Notes under the pieces: model-generated | What the model was told of the DNA's origin: nothing | Database searches by the model: none | Seen by the model: the letters and a program-made list of their open reading frames with translations, nothing else | Translations under genes and position numbers: made by a program | Part shown: positions 6,224 through 7,900 of the stretch, piece by piece | Position numbering within the stretch: the first letter of the stretch is position 1 | How the letters are laid out: each line of letters starts with the position of its first letter | Assembly: GCA_001796525.1 (NCBI GenBank) | Contig: MGMT01000060.1 | Location: 1 to 7,900, forward strand | Direction of reading: 5' to 3' | DNA length: 7,900 nucleotides | Origin: Chloroflexi bacterium RBG_13_51_52 | GTDB lineage: Bacteria > Chloroflexota > Dehalococcoidia > Dehalococcoidales > RBG-16-60-22

Positions 6224-6982
6224 ATGGCTACCAAATCGCGAGACTATTCCGTTCTCGACAAGTTTAATTTCGAACGAAAGCCCGTGGGCGTAAAGTATAT
6301 GATAACCAGGCCGGAGGGCATCAAAAGGCTGGAAAAAGAACTCAACTTCTGTGAGATGCTCAAGGAAGCACAGGAAGGCAACGTTTTTTACGTGGGACCC
6401 GAGGACTGGGTTTGCGTAGGGGTGGAACAGATGATACTGGGCATGAAGGACGCAGAACCACTGCTTGTCAGCGGCCAATTTGGCGGTGAAGAGGGTCTCT
6501 TTTCCTGCGCGAGCGCCTGCCGCACGATGTACCAGTACCTGCCCAGGCTGCCGAAAGACTCGGTGCAATATGTAGCCTTCGCGCCCGTAGACAAACTAAC
6601 CTTCGACCCGGACGTAGTGGTTATCACCGCTAACCTGATGCAAGCTCAGACTATATTAAGGTCGGTGAACTATTCCACGGGCGAGCCCTTTTCCAGTAAG
6701 GCGACTCCGGTGGTTGCCTGCTCCTGGATTTATATCTATCCGGTGGTTAGCGGCGAGCTGAATTACTTTATTACCGGACTGGGACTGGGTATGCAGGCGC
6801 TGAATATCTTCCCGCCGGGACTGTTCCTGATATCAGTACCCTTCCAGCGTATTTCTACCGTGCTGGAAAATCTGAAGGAGATGCCCTATAATCCTAAACC
6901 CATGCCCGGACCTGGCGGTCCCACCCACCGGAAACGTGTCAATAAAATGATGGCAGATATGCGCAAGAAGATAAAAGAGTAA
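6224..6982 (+). CDS. DUF169 family protein, second copy with extra CxxxC
   Basis: This 252-residue paralogue of the gene at 5064 aligns over its whole length: LDKFNFERKPVGVK (11-24), FCEML (C43), GNVFY, WVCVG (C64), MILGM, PVDKLTFDPD, YSTGEPFS and ACSWIYIYPVVSGEL (C166). It has two additional cysteines in GLFSCASACR (C95, C99), where the first copy has an Arg-rich segment instead. With C43, C64 and C166 this makes five cysteines, enough for a metal or Fe-S site, although this is inference and the DUF169 function is not known. The C-terminus ends in a basic tail after a PMPGPGGPTH stretch. The start has AGGAGG (6214-6219) four bases upstream. It follows the first cupin by 19 bases and is followed 35 bases later by the second cupin, so the DUF169-cupin pair is repeated as a unit. 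Confidence 0.9.
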   Translation: MATKSRDYSVLDKFNFERKPVGVKYMITRPEGIKRLEKELNFCEMLKEAQEGNVFYVGPEDWVCVGVEQMILGMKDAEPLLVSGQFGGEEGLFSCASACRTMYQYLPRLPKDSVQYVAFAPVDKLTFDPDVVVITANLMQAQTILRSVNYSTGEPFSSKATPVVACSWIYIYPVVSGELNYFITGLGLGMQALNIFPPGLFLISVPFQRISTVLENLKEMPYNPKPMPGPGGPTHRKRVNKMMADMRKKIKE

Positions 6983-7007
6983 TAATTAATAAAAGCTTTA
7001 ATTTGAG

Positions 7008-7012
7008 AGGAG
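7008..7012 (+). promoter_or_regulatory. Ribosome binding site that fixes the start of the second cupin
   Basis: AGGAG lies five bases before the ATG at 7018. It overlaps the alternative in-frame TTG reading from 7003, which therefore cannot use it, so 7018 is the real start. Confidence 0.7.
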
Positions 7013-7017
7013 CAACA

Positions 7018-7425
7018 ATGGCAAAATCGAAGTATGGTAAATACCTGGCTACTATTCCATTTCACAAGACGCCGGCGGGGGCATTATTCTCCACCGGGGC
7101 TAAGGAAATGGGGGGCTTAAAACTGCACGTCATCTACGCTTGCGCCTATAAGACCGGCATCACCGGCATGTCTACCAAGCCCCACGTGCATAAGTACGAC
7201 GAAGCCGTATTTTTCATCGGGTCGGACCCGGAACACCTCGATGAACTGGGCGCCGAGGTAGAAATATCCATCGGGGAACTGGGTAAAGAGGAGAAGCATA
7301 CCTTCGATAAACCGACGGTGCTGATAGCCCCGGCCGGCTTGCACCATTGTCCCATCGTCACCAAGCGCATCGATAAGCCTTACGTATGCATGGCAGTATC
7401 GCTTGTCGGCGAACGGAACGACTAG
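7018..7425 (+). CDS. Small single-domain cupin protein, second copy
   Basis: This 135-residue protein has a near-canonical cupin metal site. Motif 1 is H56-V-H58-K-Y-D61-E62, five residues, G68, matching HxH(x3)E(x5)G; motif 2 is PAGLHH with H109/H110, matching PxG(x2)H. The three His and one Glu would bind a divalent metal such as Fe, Mn, Ni or Zn. It is a paralogue of the cupin at 5812, most clearly in the N-terminal SKYxKYxxTIP segment and in the HxYDE....G.DP.H...LG.E.E block. The start at 7018 is chosen because AGGAG lies just upstream and it gives the same MA.SKY beginning as its paralogue. It is the gene directly before the aldehyde:ferredoxin oxidoreductase, 48 bases away. Whether it is an enzyme (for example an isomerase or dioxygenase-like cupin) or a binding protein is not known; an oxygenase role would be odd in an anaerobe. 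Confidence 0.9.
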   Translation: MAKSKYGKYLATIPFHKTPAGALFSTGAKEMGGLKLHVIYACAYKTGITGMSTKPHVHKYDEAVFFIGSDPEHLDELGAEVEISIGELGKEEKHTFDKPTVLIAPAGLHHCPIVTKRIDKPYVCMAVSLVGERND

Positions 7426-7473
7426 GCCGCATGAAATTCATCGATTTAATATGATTTTATCCGGAGGATAATT

Positions 7474-7900
7474 ATGACCGAGTTCGGATATGCTGGAGAA
7501 ATTCTGAAAGTTGATTTATCCGATGGCAACATAGCCAGACTGCCTTCTGCCCCATACACCGAAAAATTTCTGGGCGGGAGAGGTCTGGCGGCAAAAATCT
7601 ACTGGGATACGGTCCCGGTCCAAACCAAGGCTTACGATGCGGAGAATTGCCTGATATACGCTACGGGTCCCGTGTCCGGGTTCACTGGCGTGTCCGGGGG
7701 CAGCCGCTGGCAGGTCTGCGGCAAATCTCCCGTCATGGAACCCGAGACGTTCTCCTATGCCAACCTCGGGGAGAGGTGGGGGACAAGGCTGAAATATGCC
7801 GGCTATGATGCTCTGGTAGTACAGGGGAAAGCGGATAAACCAACGTATATCTATATCCATGACGGCATCGTGGAAATGCATGATGCCTCGGCTTTATGGG
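7474..7900 (+). CDS. Aldehyde:ferredoxin oxidoreductase family protein (tungsten-pterin enzyme), N-terminal part
   Basis: The first 142 residues of an AOR-family protein are present; the gene runs off the right edge. These anaerobic cytoplasmic enzymes use a tungsten-bispyranopterin and one 4Fe-4S cluster to oxidise aldehydes to acids with ferredoxin. The N-terminal domain is clear: YAGEILKVDLSDG, KFLGGRGLA (31-39), ENCLIYATGPVSG, GGSRW..CGKSP (75-85), SYANLGERWG, KYAGYDALVVQGKA.KPTYIYI and a closing DAS.LW, in the order seen in archaeal AOR. R78 and N97 sit in segments that contact the pterin cofactor in that family. The cluster cysteines lie in later domains outside the window, so catalytic integrity and the subfamily (AOR, FOR, GAPOR, or the BamB-like branch) cannot be judged. 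The ATG at 7474 has GGAGG (7463-7467) six bases upstream. It is the fifth gene of the operon. Confidence 0.93.
   Translation, partial: MTEFGYAGEILKVDLSDGNIARLPSAPYTEKFLGGRGLAAKIYWDTVPVQTKAYDAENCLIYATGPVSGFTGVSGGSRWQVCGKSPVMEPETFSYANLGERWGTRLKYAGYDALVVQGKADKPTYIYIHDGIVEMHDASALW

Noticed and set aside
6983..7003. Internal terminator or promoter between the second DUF169 and second cupin genes
   Set aside because: The AT-rich spacer contains only the short palindrome AAAGCTTT, with no stable stem followed by a T-run and no convincing promoter boxes.
7516..7881. Minus-strand frame of 121 codons at the right edge
   Set aside because: Antisense to the AOR gene, whose N-terminal domain motifs are unmistakable.
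729..7900. Benzoyl-CoA degradation cluster (Had-type dehydrogenase plus BamB-type AOR)
   Set aside because: The dehydrogenase is far from the AOR gene on the other strand, and no other Bam or aromatic-CoA genes are present; the AOR subfamily cannot be read from its N-terminus.

Overview
This 7.9 kb window looks like part of the chromosome of a strictly anaerobic bacterium. The main evidence is the start of a tungsten-type aldehyde:ferredoxin oxidoreductase (AOR) at the right edge and a protein related to the cobalamin-dependent methionine synthase activation domain. Genes are closely packed, with strong AGGAGG-type ribosome binding sites. Family content would fit an uncultured Dehalococcoidia-like Chloroflexota, but a desulfobacterial or clostridial anaerobe is also possible. 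That assignment is inference.

Left block (1-1730, minus strand): a zinc-dependent medium-chain dehydrogenase is followed by an amidohydrolase-2 family enzyme cut by the left edge. They probably form an operon. Their likely promoter lies at 1782-1811, with its -35 box inside an imperfect 32-bp palindrome (1798-1829) that looks like an operator.

Middle block (1895-4971): a markedly AT-rich minus-strand gene (1895-3295) for an uncharacterised protein with a glycosyltransferase-like DxD motif. It diverges from a plus-strand pair: a MetH-activation-domain-like protein whose AdoMet-binding motif looks degenerate, and a Cof-type HAD phosphatase. The AT-rich spacer between the divergent genes holds two overlapping back-to-back promoter candidates.

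Right block (5064-7900, plus strand): a five-gene operon with a good promoter at 4993-5021. It contains a tandemly duplicated two-gene cassette, (DUF169 + small cupin) twice, leading into the AOR gene. The copies have diverged in informative ways: the second DUF169 protein carries an extra CxxxC pair, and the first cupin lacks one of the usual metal-binding histidines. This cassette-AOR arrangement is the most interesting part of the window. A plausible reading is that the DUF169 and cupin proteins serve the AOR or its substrate, but their function is unknown.

No RNA genes, insertion sequences, CRISPR arrays or convincing rho-independent terminators were seen. No gene-free stretch exceeds 300 bases.
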